From Amia ocellicauda (Eukaryota; Chordata; Actinopteri; Amiiformes; Amiidae), in the NCBI RefSeq assembly GCF_036373705.1, contig NC_089855.1:10869219-10933218 (forward strand): 64,000 nt of DNA, written 5' to 3'. The notes below the pieces were generated by a model. The model had not been told where the DNA came from and searched no databases. It saw only the letters and a list, made by a program, of their open reading frames with translations. The translations under genes and the position numbers were made by a program. Shown in pieces: positions 1-13,271 of the stretch. Numbering within the stretch: the first letter of the stretch is position 1; each line of letters begins with the position of its first letter.

Positions 1-383
1 GACATTCAAATGGAAACAATGTGTTGTGAGGGTGAAGCGTGTTGTCGGGCCCCTTCAGGGACATTCATGGCGTTTATTTGCTGCACTTTCTACAGGACTT
101 TTTCACTCTTGTTACTGTAGCTTATTGACGCTCGACCTTGTAAATAACTGACACCGTGCTCACTATGAAAGGACAGTCTTTAAAACTGAAAGGTGCTTAG
201 GAGGTGCTGGACTAGTAAATTTACATAGTAAATATAACTTGATCAATAACTTGAACATTTCTGAACTGTATAATATAGTAACCTGATGAAATTCTTAAAG
301 GAGTGTTAAAATAGAAAACAAAAAAAAGTATAGACACTATTGGTAATAATAAATGTCCTACATCATTGTTTATTGTTTGACAG
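1..383. other. TMEM131 intron, left edge
   Basis: This is intronic sequence upstream of the first exon in the window, ending in a normal acceptor at 381-383. I see no exon, RNA gene or recognisable repeat in it. Confidence 0.6.
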
Positions 384-2196
384 GAGGAGGAGGTTGTTTT
401 AGGAAACCCGGCTGATGTGCCAGTCTTTGTCCAGGTTCTTCCCTTAGCATTGTATCCCAACCCCTCAGCCTTCGCAGAAAAAATAGGGGAAAGGTGAGAT
501 CCATTGTGTGTTTAACTCCCTTACTCCCAGAGTGCAGTGCTTCAGAGAAGAGCTTGTGTTTCCTGTGGGACTGTAAGATGTAGAAATAATTCAATACATT
601 GATTTAAACTATTAGAACATTAGAACATTCAATTAATGTTGAATCTCACACTGTGGTTTTGTTAAATATTGAACTTTTTTATGTATTTATTTTTTAAAGG
701 CTCAGTTTGGGAAATATGGCAAACATTGATACCAGCACATTTGAATTCAGTGTTCACAGAAACCAAGTAAGTGAGGTGCAATACTTTTAAAAGTACAGTC
801 TTCTAGTTTTGTGAGGTTTAAACCTGTAAAATGTGTACCTTCGAGAGATTTTGAACTAACATCTAGTGAATTCATTTAAGTAAAGTGATGCAATGATATT
901 GGTCAATGCCACATTTAATCCCGAGTAGATTATAAAAGAAAGAAGCTGTTTCTGATAGTGCTGATATTGAGCATAATACTCTCTTGTTACAGAGTGCATA
1001 CCTGTGTGTTTATATCATGATTTTTATTTTGTAGACATCATTTCTTAAAAGTAGCACAGGGTTTGTAGAAGGATCTGCACGACCCATTGTTTACAACCTG
1101 CTGCTGTTGCCTGGAGAAGCCAAGTCCTTCACAGTGAAGTTTACTCCTGTCAGAAACCACACCGTTGCCTCGCTTATTGTCATCAGGTAAATGTTTGTTA
1201 CTAATAGTTACGGTTTTCCTTGTTTTCAGCTAACTTGCTTTTAAAGGAATGTTGAAAGACTTTTTCTCCGTGGTATTTTAAAGCCCCCCCTTTAGTTCTT
1301 TCTCAATTGTGTGATTCTGTCAAAATAACTAGGAGGATGTCCACCTTTTATACATCAGGCTCAGAGCTCTAATAAAAGCCTGTGGTTGAAAATGTAGCCT
1401 CATTATGCATCTGTTTCTCCTTAGGAACAATCTTACTGTGGTGGATGCCATAGTAGTTCAGGGACAGGGAACAACAGAGAGTCTAAAGGTAGCTGGCAAG
1501 TCGCCTGGCCCAGGGAGTTCACTGAGATTCAAAATGACCGAGTCTTTGCTGAAGGACTGTTCAGAGAGTAAGTATTAGTCAATCTGCAGCCAAAATGCAT
1601 TAAGGTCTAATTTATGTGTGTGTGTTTGGAATAAGCTTTTATGAATCCTGCCTCAAACATTGACATTGATGATAGTGTTAACTGAATGATAAGATAATTC
1701 CCTTGGAGAACTTTTAACTCCTTTCATTAGTCATTTAAACCTAAATGTCACTTGTCATGCTTGTCCTGTGCCTTTTCTAATTCTGAATTTCTTTGCATAT
1801 ACACTGTACAGATATACCTCGCTTTGCTCGTGAGAGAGGTGTCCAAGCAATTCATGATAAACGGTGTCATAAATACATTGAATTTATGGGGATAGATTTC
1901 ATAAGGATAAAACTAACATGGAAAAGAGTTAAAGATTAATATAAATGTGCTGTTAATCAGAAAATGGGTTTGACAAATTTACCACGAATATAAATAATAA
2001 TCATAAATCGGATCTACTGTTGTCAACACTTAATTCGAGGGGGGGGGGACGTTTAGTCTGACTGCACTTTAATTTTACCCATTTTGTGAATTTGAATATT
2101 TTTTTTGAATTACTGAGCATAACTAAACATTTTAGGGGGCTTTATGCCAGGTGATTTCAGTTTTGCTTACCTGTTTTAAAAAAAAAATAAAAATAA

Positions 2197-2256
<60 letters not shown>

Positions 2257-5200
2257 ATTCCATTTTAAAATGAATGTCATAAATGTGTGCTCTAATGAAT
2301 CGGTGTATAGCGGGGTCATCCGCAGCGGGAGATACCTGGACTGTCTTTGGCAGTTAACCAAGGGTAATAGGACACTGCTTTGGTTTGAGTATCAGTTTTC
2401 ATGATAATGCTTGTTTGCTGATGCTGCATTGTTCCTGCAAACTCGAGCTGTCACTTTGTCTCGCACTGCCTCCTTCATGGCTATATTTAACTTCTGCATA
2501 TACAGTAGATCTGTTGGACTTTATCTGCTAATTTTACATTTTAGCTGGTACAATACAGTTTTCAGTTAGTGTGCAAGTATATGTATTTTATTATATACAT
2601 GTCCTTGTTTGTAAATCTCTAAGCTTACCTATGATGAAGAAACTTGTCTTTTTGCAAGTATGATTAATATTTGCTGCATATAACAAGACTGGAGTCAATA
2701 CCAGCTTACTTCTAGAAGAAGACCAAAGGTAGACAAGATTTGAGCTAGGAGAGTTTGAATGTGGTTTCATATGGGACTGGAGAGCTTGAACATTTGCACA
2801 TTTTTCGTTCTAGAATTTAAAGATTCCTTTTGCTGATTTTTTTTTTTTTTTTAATCTTTCGACCTGTATATCTGCAAATACATTTTATGGGAAATAAACT
2901 TTAGATGAGTAACATAGTGTTATAGGTTGTTACAATACAATGTTATTTTTTGAATGGCAAAAAAAAAAAAAAAAATGTGTAGAATTAACTTTGTTTTTTC
3001 CATTTTCTTATTTAGAAGTAAAATCTAAAGAGCCAAACTTCACTCTCAAGAGAACGTTCAAAGTTGAAAACACAGGACAACTTCCAATTTTCATCAGATC
3101 TACTGAAATCAGTGGCTATGCTTGTGAAGGATACGGATTTAAAGTTGTCAACTGTGAAGAATTTGCACTTAAACCAAATGCTTCAAGAGACATTGTTGTA
3201 CTGTAAGTAATATAAAATTCCCCCTGCAGCAACATGGAGAAAATGTAATTTTAGATCTCATTACTTTTATCACCCCCCATAGAATTATACATTGGACACT
3301 TAAAGGCTTATAATCCTCTTTGATTTTGAAAAAAACAGAATAAGGTTGAGTGATCTGAGAGTTGACTTTTAATGTGTTTTAACATGGGGCTGAAGTGCTA
3401 CATTTGCAAATAAACATTCATTCTGTTACGTAAATTATTCAATACTGACTATGCAGTAATGGAGGGGGGTCATTATTAAGATTTGAAAATTATTCTTGGT
3501 TCAGAATAATTAGCAGCGGGTGTATCTACATCACTACAGCACAAGCAATCGTTTATGCGCTCTTGTGTTCTAGGTTCACACCAGATTTCACTGCTTCAAG
3601 AGTCATCCGCGAGTTAAAGCTTGTTACGGCAGGAGGCTCCGAGTTTGTTTTTGTATTGAATGCATCACTTCCTTATCACATGTTGGCTACATGTGCTGAA
3701 GCCCTGCCCAGGCCTAACTGGGAGTTGGAACTGTACATCATAGTATCTTTGATTATGAGGTATGACTTCTATTGATTTTTATTCAGTGTTCCTTTTAATA
3801 ATATTGCTTGCATTTTTCCGACATTAAGCCAAACTAGTTGCCAAAAGATCTTACTATATACAATGATATTGCATCGTTTAACTTCTTGAAAAAGACTTGC
3901 TTCATCTTACTTAGTTTACTTTAAAGCAAATAAGGATGATGTTAGAGTTGTTTTTTGGTGCAGATTGGGAAAGCCTAAATTACGGGATCAGGGTCTCCAC
4001 CAAGTTGGCAGTACGTGCAGTACATTGTGCCTATGTTACCACATTGCAATACTGTATTCAAACTCTGGTTCTGGTGGGAAGAGTGCCTCTGAGCAATACA
4101 CCAGTCACGGTCACAGCACCCTGATTTCCTTAGATTGCTCTTCTCCAAACGTTGAGCAAGCCTAGCTGCGCTCACGCTTCAAGAGTGTCCAAGATTCATT
4201 TATAGAAGTATGACGGCTTGCCGATGGAAATGTCAAGAAATGAAAACATTTTTAATATCCTGTGTCACTGAATATTTTTCTAGGTTACAGTTATGAGAAA
4301 TGTGCAAGAATGTAAATAAGCCTGGCTTGAGAACAGAGTAAAATGCCTCGCTACTATGTTGTCATTGAATGAGTACTCACTCAGTGGCTCATATGAAACT
4401 GCTACAGCACCAATTAGTTTTACCCGTGATGATATCATCCGGAAGTGGTATACTCAACTGACAGGGTTGGAGATTGGAAAACTATTGCTTTGAGAGAAGA
4501 ATTAAGCATTTTCATCATTCGCAAGTAAAACTACGTGTGACTACATGCCACACCTATAGCTGGAATTCATTAGTAATTAGTATCCTTATATAGGAAAACA
4601 CAGTACTGGGTGTATAGCTATTTATTAGTCTGTTTCCTTAATTTAAATCCATATGTGAAAAGTGACCGATTTTGTGTTTTTCAGTTCCATGTTCCTTTTA
4701 GTGATCGCAACCGCCTACCTGGAAGCTCAAGGAATATGGGAACCGTTTAAGAGACGTCTGTCTTTTGAAGCATCGAGCACTCCCGTTGAGAGCGGGAGGC
4801 CATTTGATCTCAGGGAAATTGTAGGAATTTCATCCGATACAAAGTAAGTGGATTCACACATAGAAAATTAAATGCATTTTTACATAATTTCGATCTCCAT
4901 GAAAACTGTAAATGAGTTAGGTTATGTAGTATTGCATGTCGCAAGTATATTTACACACCGCAGCAGTGTAAAAGTGTAATTTTTGCCATTTTGGGCAATG
5001 GCACTTGTTCGGTGTGGTTCAGGTGAGTGGTGTCATTCAATCTTATGGACTGGAACCATTAAAATACATGTCTTTAGCTCCCATTGTTAAGGACTTTGAA
5101 ACTTTCTCATAAAACTAATAGATGTGCTGGCAGGACGAAGGACTTAGCCTGTTCTGTGAACTTTATTCATAACTACTTGCACCAAATGAGGCGGCGCACA

Positions 5201-8200
5201 GTCCTTAGCAGTTGACAAAACATTACGCCCAAGGAAGGTTACTGTGGTACGTTTCAGACTTGATGAGGCTCTAAGGATTCTTTTCTATTTACTACGTTTA
5301 AAGCTTGAATGAATATGGAGATACAAACCACAACCTGACGAGAGGAATGTACAACTCGGGTGGGCCTTCATCGAGAGCCAACGCGGGAAACCATAGGCAG
5401 TGTAACACACACAGCAGCAGAAACCCTATGGACTTTGAAGGCCTGAGAACCAGAATGAACAACCGGCCTATGCCACCCATCACACAACCTGGCAGCAAAG
5501 GCGGCAACGTTGGTTCAGACTCCAGCGCTGCCCCGTGTCAGATTAGCAACAGGAGGGTCCGGGCTGCCAAGCACAACCACAACCACCACGCGCACCACCA
5601 GCAGGCCCCAAGCCCCGTAGAGCAACAGACTCCGCAACCAGCAGTGCCTCAACAGCCACAGACGAGCGGCTGTCAAAAATCACACCCCGAAAGCAATGCA
5701 GGCAGACACAGCTCGGAGGACTCTGATTACACCAATCTCATGGAGGCCATGGACAAAGACCTGGAGCGGCCAGAGTCTCCTTCCACCCCTTCCACAGAAG
5801 TGTTCCAGGAACCCCCTTCTCCAGTGCCACAAAACAAAGGTAATTTATAATCCCAGCATCCCTTGCGTCTTCTGCAGAGAACATACGAAGTACACTTCAC
5901 GACTGAGAGGCACTTCATGACTGAGATAGCCACAGCTCTTTCCAAAATTAAATCTAGTTTTTCAGTAAGAGTCTTTCTTTCTTCCACCTTCTGGTTAGTC
6001 AGCCGTTTGGTTCTTAAATTCGACGTGGCATTTGTAATGTATCCTCATGTTAAATCGTGTTTTCTCTCATCACTGTTGAAAGCACCGGCCTAACTGCAAT
6101 CTGTCTGTTTGTTCTTTGGTCATGAAGTAAAAGGAAAAGTGCAACGTAAATCCAAGGCACAAAGGAAACGAGAAGAAAAAGAGAGGAGAACAAAGGGAAA
6201 GCCACAGGAAGACGAGCTCAAAGACTCCCTCGCAGACAATGATGACAGCTCCTCAACCACCACAGAAACATCTAACCCAGATATGGAGGCCAACATCAAG
6301 GAAGTAAGATACTTGGTTCTGTTTTGCATTTCAAAGTGCATCTGCTTCCCCGTAGTTTGATACTAGTAGTGTAGCAGATGTTTTATTTTAATATTCTTCT
6401 CATCGAAGGCCCTCTTTCAGCACGCCTACATTGACAATTATAGAGAACTCTGAAAGGGTACTAAACTATACTGTCATCATTTCTTATTGTTCAGAGCATC
6501 TCGGCAGTATGTGTGTGCATGAACATGCAGTATTAATCGTCAATTTTGGTCTTGCAGGATCCAGAGAAGAGAGGACGCCCTTTCACACTTGACAAAGAGA
6601 AAGACGACAATCCGGTTTTTCACATGAAACCCAAAAACAAGAAACTGGGCAGCACAAAGAAGGAGAACCAAACCGATGTGAAATCCAGGTAATTTGTGTC
6701 AGAATTGATGCGTATGCTGAACCTAAAGTAAAGTAAAGTAAACTAAAACTAAACCTCTCTTTCCTGGCACCATAGTTCTTTGGAGCTCCCTTACACAACC
6801 CCCCTGGAAAGCACACAGCGCAAGAAGTTCACGTCGAAAAACCTTATGCACCAACCACTAACAAATGGCCCCAAATTAAGGAACCTACAGAAACCAAGAG
6901 GTAAGTTTTTGGTTTTTCTTCAGCAATCTGCAATTTTTTATTAGCATAAAGATGTTTCAGAGAGTGAGCTAAAAAATAAGCCGACGTACATTAATTTATA
7001 CAAAACATGGGATTTATGTTTTAAGTTGTGATTTCCAAAAGGTCATGTTGAACTCGAGGTTTTTCACTTTCCTTGCACCCCCTTTGTAGCATCCTGTGGA
7101 AAGCCTGAAGACTGTAGACCATCTGCTTTGGGGAAGTTCCTGTCGAACGGGTCTGGCCAGGAGCTGGGAAACAGCAGCAGTTCAGAGGGGGAGAAAGACT
7201 CGCCTCCACCGGAGTGGGATTCGGTACCCATTCACAAAATCGGCTGCTGTAAGTCCAGGCCTAGCACTTACACAAGTGTCAGATAAGGGTGCCAGTACAT
7301 TCCTGGATTTGCAGAGCACTGAGGTTACACCTGAAAACTCAATTGTTAGTTGTGCCCGAATGATTGGAGAACTTTTATGTTCACCAGGTACAGGAACAGA
7401 CTCAATGTAAAGCCCACTTACACAAATGGAGGCACATTTCAAATCCTCGCTTTCACTTTCTCTGCAGCAAAGGACAGTCTTCAGCAGATCTCCATCCAGA
7501 CCATGAATGCTGATGCTTTCTTAAAAAGACCCATCTCAGCCATATCCAGGACTTCTTCCCCACCGCCTACATCTTTCAACTTGGGAACCCGTGGATCTTA
7601 CAGTAGTGTGGTGAATGCGAACAGGTAACTAGTGTCAATACCGCGTCTCTACTGATTGCCAGTTACGCAACAGAACGGACAGACATGTGCAGGCTTTGTT
7701 CTGCGATTGTGTGAAGTTTTGATGTTTCATTCAAGTTTATTGATTTGACGAATATATGTGTTTGCAAGTACTGCACAGGTTGGGATTTGTTGGCTAGGTT
7801 TACGCTCAGGGCATATTCTGACGCATGCTCTTAAATTGTCAACTTGATATTTATCCTACAAAAGTGTTGAAAGCTGAGTTTCTTTGGAGCAGTGTGCTAG
7901 ACTGAATCTCTTCACAGTTGGATATTCAAACCAAAGTGCTTTTAATTATTGGGTATTCATGTTGCGTCATCCGCTTCCCTTCTAGTGAGACGGGCATCAA
8001 GAAATCCAGCGGAAACAAACACAAGCTGACAAAATCGACGTCTCTGCCTGGCAAGAATGGGAATCCTACGTTTGCGGCTGTTGCTGCAGGATATGACAAA
8101 AGCCCAGGTACACTCTTCGCTTCATCTTTCATAAACTTTTCTCTACCGGGGATGCTGTGCAGTTGAACTCATTTAACCTGTCTGTGCTGTATTTATAGGT

Positions 8201-9828
8201 GGCAGCGGCCCAACGAAGGGCTCGGCCAGCAAAGCGGATGTCCTTGCAAAAATGACCGTTCCGAGCATGACCTCCTTCGAGAGCGATGGCTCTGAAAGGT
8301 GAGGCAACCTTTACATTAACAAAGTGAACAGATTATTGGTCATGCAAGCGGTAGGGGAATAACTGTTCAAATTTGTGAAACTCGAGTTTACATTGGGTTG
8401 TTTGAACTATAAACTATAGCAATATATTAATGTTTGCAGTGGTTTATAAGTGACTTCTTGTAATCTTGTAATACCTCTTTTTAATCAGATATGACGACCA
8501 TTCATTGATTGAAAGATTTAGAAAAATGCGTCTTATACGTAAATGATGAATTTCAGGAGAACAGGTGACCTAATCTGTGTTGTGTGTGTTCTATTGTAGT
8601 TCTGGATTGTGGAGTCCCATTGACAATTCTACCAGCCCTAGTTTCACATGTCTCAACTCCTTCTCTGCATTTGGACCCAATAACACCTTTAACCTCTCTG
8701 GAGGTAAGTGTGCAAGTAAACAGGAACATATTTCAATAGTGTCTACTCTCAAAAAAATGAATCCTAAATTATTTTTCTAAATTTTTAATTTGGCGGGTTT
8801 TCTGCAACGATCCAAATAAAGGTGTTGTGTTTTTGTTCAGTCTTCGGTGTAACCTATCCTAAGACCTACAATCAAGACGCCCCGCAGAACTGGCCTGAGT
8901 TCACTCAAGTGTCTTCCTCCATCTGGGACTCTCCAGCCAGTGACTCACTGCCATCCTGGCCCACCAGCTCGGGCTCCCCCACGGCTCCCTCCACAGTAAG
9001 AGACCCTCGCTGGGCCCATCTCCCGTGGTCCCCACACACACACAGGTTTTCACATGGCTTAACCACGAGGTGCATTAACAGGACAGTGCTACTCCAGTGC
9101 AGAGCTGAAAGATGCTGAGCTGTGCACACTAGTTATGGGTTAAGTGCTTCTTTAAAAAAAAACAAAAAAAACCCATGCATTTTAGCAAAGCCACATCATG
9201 ATGGTGGATCGCACAAATCAAAGGGAGCACCATCGCATTTCCCAAATAGCTGGTGTTTTCCTGGCTTTTCTCAATTCTGTGAGAAGTGTGCTTTCCTTCT
9301 ATGAGTGGCAGGAAGTAAGAGCTTGAAAATTAGTTTATAAACCAAGTACAGGTAATACTCATGAAACAGCATTTCCCTCTTTTTGTTCTTAATCCTTTTG
9401 CCTTCTCTGTTGAAAGAGAGGGGTTGGGTTATGATGCACAACATACCACAGTAAGAACTTGGTGTTATAAAGTAGTCCTGATCTTTTTCATATCTCTAAC
9501 CACTCCCCCCCCCCGTGTCTTCATTCTCTAGTCCATCCTGGGCAACACCAGCAGTCTCTGGTCTTCAACCACTCCGTTCAGCAACTCCATCTGGTCGACC
9601 AGCGTTGACAGCAACCTGCCCTCCTTCACTCCGACCACCACGACGGCCCTCACAGACCTGATGGGCAGCACCGAGCACCCCTGCGCCGCCCCCGCGCCCC
9701 CCTCCACGCCCACCACCGACATAGGCAGGACCTACAACCCCTGGAGCATGTGGCGCCCCACCCTCAGCCGCAGGAGCTCGGAGCCCTGGCCCAACCCCTC
9801 CACCTACCCCCCAGACAACGGCAACTGA
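384..9828 (+). CDS. TMEM131: TMEM131, 3' half (18 coding exons, C-terminal 1019 residues)
   Basis: Exons: 384-493, 700-766, 1035-1186, 1425-1567, 3016-3202, 3574-3759, 4685-4843, 5304-5839, 6134-6303, 6558-6688, 6776-6900, 7090-7248, 7468-7624, 7986-8107, 8199-8298, 8600-8703, 8841-8995, 9532-9828. All introns are GT-AG, phases agree, and the stop is TGA. TMEM131 is an ER membrane protein: its lumenal PapD-like domains bind procollagen and its cytoplasmic tail contacts the TRAPP subunit TRAPPC8 to promote collagen secretion (family knowledge). Visible here are the end of the lumenal beta-rich region ([16 protein letters not shown]), one membrane helix split by the 3759/4685 junction ([26 protein letters not shown]), then a long low-complexity tail. 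The tail has the TMEM131 signatures [36 protein letters not shown] and [18 protein letters not shown], and ends in a Trp-rich segment with repeated S-[IL]-W motifs. These signatures point to TMEM131 rather than its paralogue TMEM131L. The 5' half lies off the left edge. Confidence 0.95.
1807..2344. mobile_element. Possible degraded inverted-repeat DNA element in a TMEM131 intron
   Basis: The ends are roughly inverted: ACAGATATACCTCGCTTTGC at the left, and ACAGTCCAGGTATCTCCCGC when the right end is read on the minus strand. The match is imperfect and no clear target duplication was found. A short-TIR, Tigger-like remnant is the best guess. The element contains the (AT)n tract at 2205-2242. No coding capacity is visible. 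Confidence 0.25.
2205..2242. repeat. (AT)19 microsatellite
   Basis: A perfect AT dinucleotide run flanked by an A-rich tract on the left and a T run on the right. It lies in the TMEM131 intron between the exons at 1425 and 3016. Confidence 0.95.
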
Positions 9829-10610
9829 GGAGCGTCGGCACTGTTTGGCCGGCCGACTCTCCCATTAAAACAGAGCATTGTATGCGATGTGCACTTTTTT
9901 TTTTTTTTTTTTTTTTTTTAAATGCAGACTTACTTCGCTATAACAAATACTATTATTGATGCTTCCTGTCAGCAAATGATGGTTCAAAACTCGTTTCAAT
10001 ACCCTCACTCCCCCTGCTCACATTTAACTCCCAGTGTGACCATAAATGTACAGGTAGTGAAATGTCTTCTGCTCAAATGCATTGGAGATAGGAGTTTTCT
10101 TTACACCCATTTTAAAAATGAACTGCAGCAACGCTTACTTAAAAATGTAACCCTTATTTATAAGGAATATTTCCCTCAAAGGGATAGGATTTTAAAGTCC
10201 CCCCGCTTAAAGTAATACTGTATATGGTTTATTTTATGGTTAAGTATTACTTTGTTTGAAACAAGCACTTTCTGTAAAGTTATCGTTCCATTAAGAGATT
10301 ATCTTGGTTAAAGGGTTGCAATAATATCAAGCATCGTGGCAGAATTTTAAGTTGTTAATGGGTAAACTTGAAGTGGGGATACAGCTGGTTGTGTTATCAG
10401 GATATTTGTATCCCCATGTTGCCAGTTTCTGTATTATGACCATTGTATGCTTGAGGCATTGTATCGTTGCCGGCCTCAATGCATTTTAACAGTTTGAAAT
10501 TGAAATACTCATGGCCAAATCTGGAAAGCATCATAGTTTTTGATGTATTTCTTATTTAAGAAGCTGGGTTGTACTTTAAAGTAAAAATAAAATTTTTCAC
10601 TGATTTTGCT
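9829..10610 (+). other. TMEM131: TMEM131 3' UTR with poly(A) signal
   Basis: After the TGA at 9826-9828 no further coding exon is seen. A T-rich tract lies at 9895-9919. AATAAA occurs at 10586-10591, followed by a T-rich stretch, and is the likeliest cleavage signal. The 3' UTR would then be about 0.77 kb. The next gene comes from the opposite strand, so the two are convergent. Confidence 0.55.
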
Positions 10611-11251
10611 TCCTTTTTTCCTTGCCTCCAACTATTGTGATTCATCGCGCCCCTCCACACTGATGGTACTTTACGGTCGGTACGTTTCAGATGCTTGCAC
10701 TTGTCGACTTGATGGCTTTCTGCAAAGTGATGCTAATAACCAACTTAAAATGAAAGCAGAGCAACGATGTATTTGGTCGAAGCCAAATGCAGAGAATTCA
10801 TGTGTCCTTTTGCATGGGTGTTGTCTTATACGTTAGACTTGAGAGAACCACTTTCCACATACTCCGCATGATCGCATATGATTTTACTTGCCTGTGACAA
10901 GAGTAGAAAGTACAGAGAAATATGCATTCAAAGATGCTTCCTGAATGTCATAGTATTTATTTTACACACCTTAAAAGATGGACTGTTTTCCAAAGCTATT
11001 CTTGGAAATAAATGACAAAGCAAGACCTGGAAATTACAAAAAGTATCTGTGGACAATGATAAACCATTAGTACTAAAATTACACATCCAGATATGAGAGC
11101 TACAGAATAATTAAGTATTTAACAGAAGTGACATTACATACACTAACATCTGTGCCAACCATGCTGTGTCGAATCATCCCTGTACCTAACATTCTGCTCC
11201 ATTCACTGTCATTTACCTTTTCTACATTAAAACCTACAGCTGTGAGATCCT
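10611..11251 (-). other. 3' UTR of the nucleoside hydrolase and convergent spacer
   Basis: On the minus strand this follows the hydrolase stop codon. An AATAAA on that strand lies at 10956-10961, about 290 bases beyond the stop, and is a plausible poly(A) signal. Nothing else is recognisable. Confidence 0.45.
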
Positions 11252-13271
11252 CTAATGTTTTGTACAAGTTTGCACAAGAGCAGCCATGAGTAGGCGCTTA
11301 AATTTGTTAATGTCGCACTCCTCCATCACAAAAGCTTTTCGTTTCTTCTCCAGGACGTTAACCGGATCGAGGGCCATCATCCCTCTGGTGAGTTTTCCCT
11401 GTAGCTCCACGCGGACGGAGCACTCCATGTTCTTTGTCATTATACTGCTGTCGATGGCAGCGGCCATGGCGTAGGAATCGTAGGAGACGAATCCAGGTCC
11501 AAAAAGCACGTCTTTCTTTGTGGTTTTATCTCTGCAATAAGTCTGGGATGTTATTCTCTTCATGAAGGCAGCAGCGGCGGTATCTTGGTTGACCCATTCG
11601 TCAAAGAATTCCTGTCCAAAAACATGGAAGTAGGGTTTCCTTACTGGTTTTAATCTTGTACAGATTTCAGGAGCTTCATCCACTAAACTATAGTTTGTAT
11701 TTTCTTAGTCTTGTAATTCTGAGATGTAACAAAATACAAAGATGTGTTTTCTGGAAAAGTTTTAATGAAATATGAGAATATAAGAACAAAAGACAGAAAC
11801 GCTCACCCAAGGCAGTTTATTACGGCATGTAAAGTCCCATGTTGCAATATAAGTGGGACAAGAGAACTCCTCCAGCACAACATACGCTGCCTCCGGATCC
11901 ATCACGAAGTTGAATTCTCCGCACACTGTCCTGTTGCCTTTACCTGCAGACGAACCTTTTGTTTTTACTTCGCTTTTAAACAACAGAAGTGTTTGTTTTT
12001 GGTTTTTTCCACCCCTTACCTTCCATGTTTCCTCCCATTATGAAGAGATCCTTAAGTTTCTGTGGGAAAGTGGGATCCATTCGCACAGCCAGAGCCAGGT
12101 TAGTCAGGGGGCCGAGTGCAACAAGAGAGACCTGCCAAATAAAGCATGGGCCTGAAGAGCAGGTTGGCCATTTCTTCTCTAAATGTGTTGTAGTTGCAGA
12201 TAATTGCCACAAGAGAGCATTTATATAGTCTTTTCAGTGCCCCAAATAGGAAATCCCTGCAGTGTAGTGAAGGCTACATTTGTGGTGTATCTGTAGCATT
12301 GGATTACATTGTATAAACTGTATATGTCATAGTATATCTATCTCAAAGTGTAACATTGACTTTGACTGTTGAATAAATTTTCACTTCAACCACTATAACA
12401 AACCCAAGACAAACAAAAACATGCATTTACATCTGGAGGGAGGAAAAATGTTTTTCCTGCAACCGTTACCTGGCCCCTGTGCTGGGAAACCATCTCAATC
12501 ATGGCATTGACAGCATGCTCTCTCTGGATCTGTGTCCTCCACAGCTCGGGGTCGCTATCCTCTGGCCTGTCTCCCAGTCCGTCCGTCCCAAAGTGGCTGG
12601 TGAGAAGGTCAGATGTCCCTACTAGCGGGCAGGCTGCGCCACAGAACACGGGGACCTAAAAAACATTCCACCCCCGCAGCAGTCTCACGTTACCAATGTA
12701 TATTTTTTAATGTTACATGTTTCAGTGGCCTGTGCACTAAGGTAAAAACTCTAGTTAAACTTAAATGGGGAACAATTTGTCCCTAAAAAGTATTATTTCG
12801 AAGGAAATGTAATATCTTTTGGTTAATGTTTAACATATCAGTTTGTTTGCTAGAATCCCAGTGGGCACTTGTAAGGCACAGAGTGTACTGGACTCTTAAT
12901 TGATTAACAGCCAAAAGCAGAGAGATGAGAAGCCAACAGCTTCAATCACCATAGAAACAGGCACACAAACCAAGAAAATAAAACTGAGCGACTGCAGGCA
13001 GCAGCTATTTTAATGACATCAGTAACAAACGGTTTAAAAGGAGCACTGCTAAAGAGTCAATCGGTTCATTTCCACTGGCCACACCGACCTCAGTCCTCTG
13101 ACACACGTTGAGGACCCGCAGCGTGTTCCTGCACACATTCTCCACCGACGTGTTTCCAAAGCAGCAGGTGATTCCCAGGATGCGCACGTGGGGGGCCGCC
13201 AAGGCCATCATTATAGCCTGGGCGTCATCTATCCCACAGTCTGCATCCACCAGCAGCAGCTTCTGGGCCAT
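11252..13271 (-). CDS. Inosine-uridine preferring nucleoside hydrolase family protein, complete
   Basis: Five exons on the minus strand: 13271-13089, 12655-12470, 12131-12020, 11943-11807, 11611-11252. Phases agree and the product is 325 residues, usual for the family. The start ATG has a strong context (CACCATGG). The family cleaves the N-glycosidic bond of ribonucleosides to give a free base and ribose. Residues 8-19 (VDADCGIDDAQA) are the N-terminal aspartate cluster that binds Ca2+; the usual Pro of DTDPGIDD is Cys12 here. Residues 170-178 (EFNFVMDPE) form the conserved EFNxxxDPEA substrate loop. In the C-terminal exon SYDSYAMAAAID holds the fourth Ca2+ aspartate (Asp251), but the residue before it, usually the catalytic His, is Tyr250. 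The first donor is the weak GTCGGT; it is preferred because reading on loses the family match. Mammals lack this enzyme; fish and many invertebrates retain it. Substrate preference cannot be read from the sequence. Confidence 0.92.

Noticed and set aside
2176..2361. A 61-codon ORF over the AT microsatellite
   Set aside because: Its translation is mostly Tyr-Ile repeats from (AT)n; low-complexity artefact.
3950..4200. Mildly GC-rich TMEM131 intron segment as an extra exon
   Set aside because: Exons 3574-3759 and 4685-4843 join in phase across the membrane helix without it, so an exon here would break the conserved helix.
384..9828. Assignment of the first gene to TMEM131L rather than TMEM131
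   Set aside because: The tail signatures (HSSEDSD followed by [39 protein letters not shown]) are those of TMEM131.
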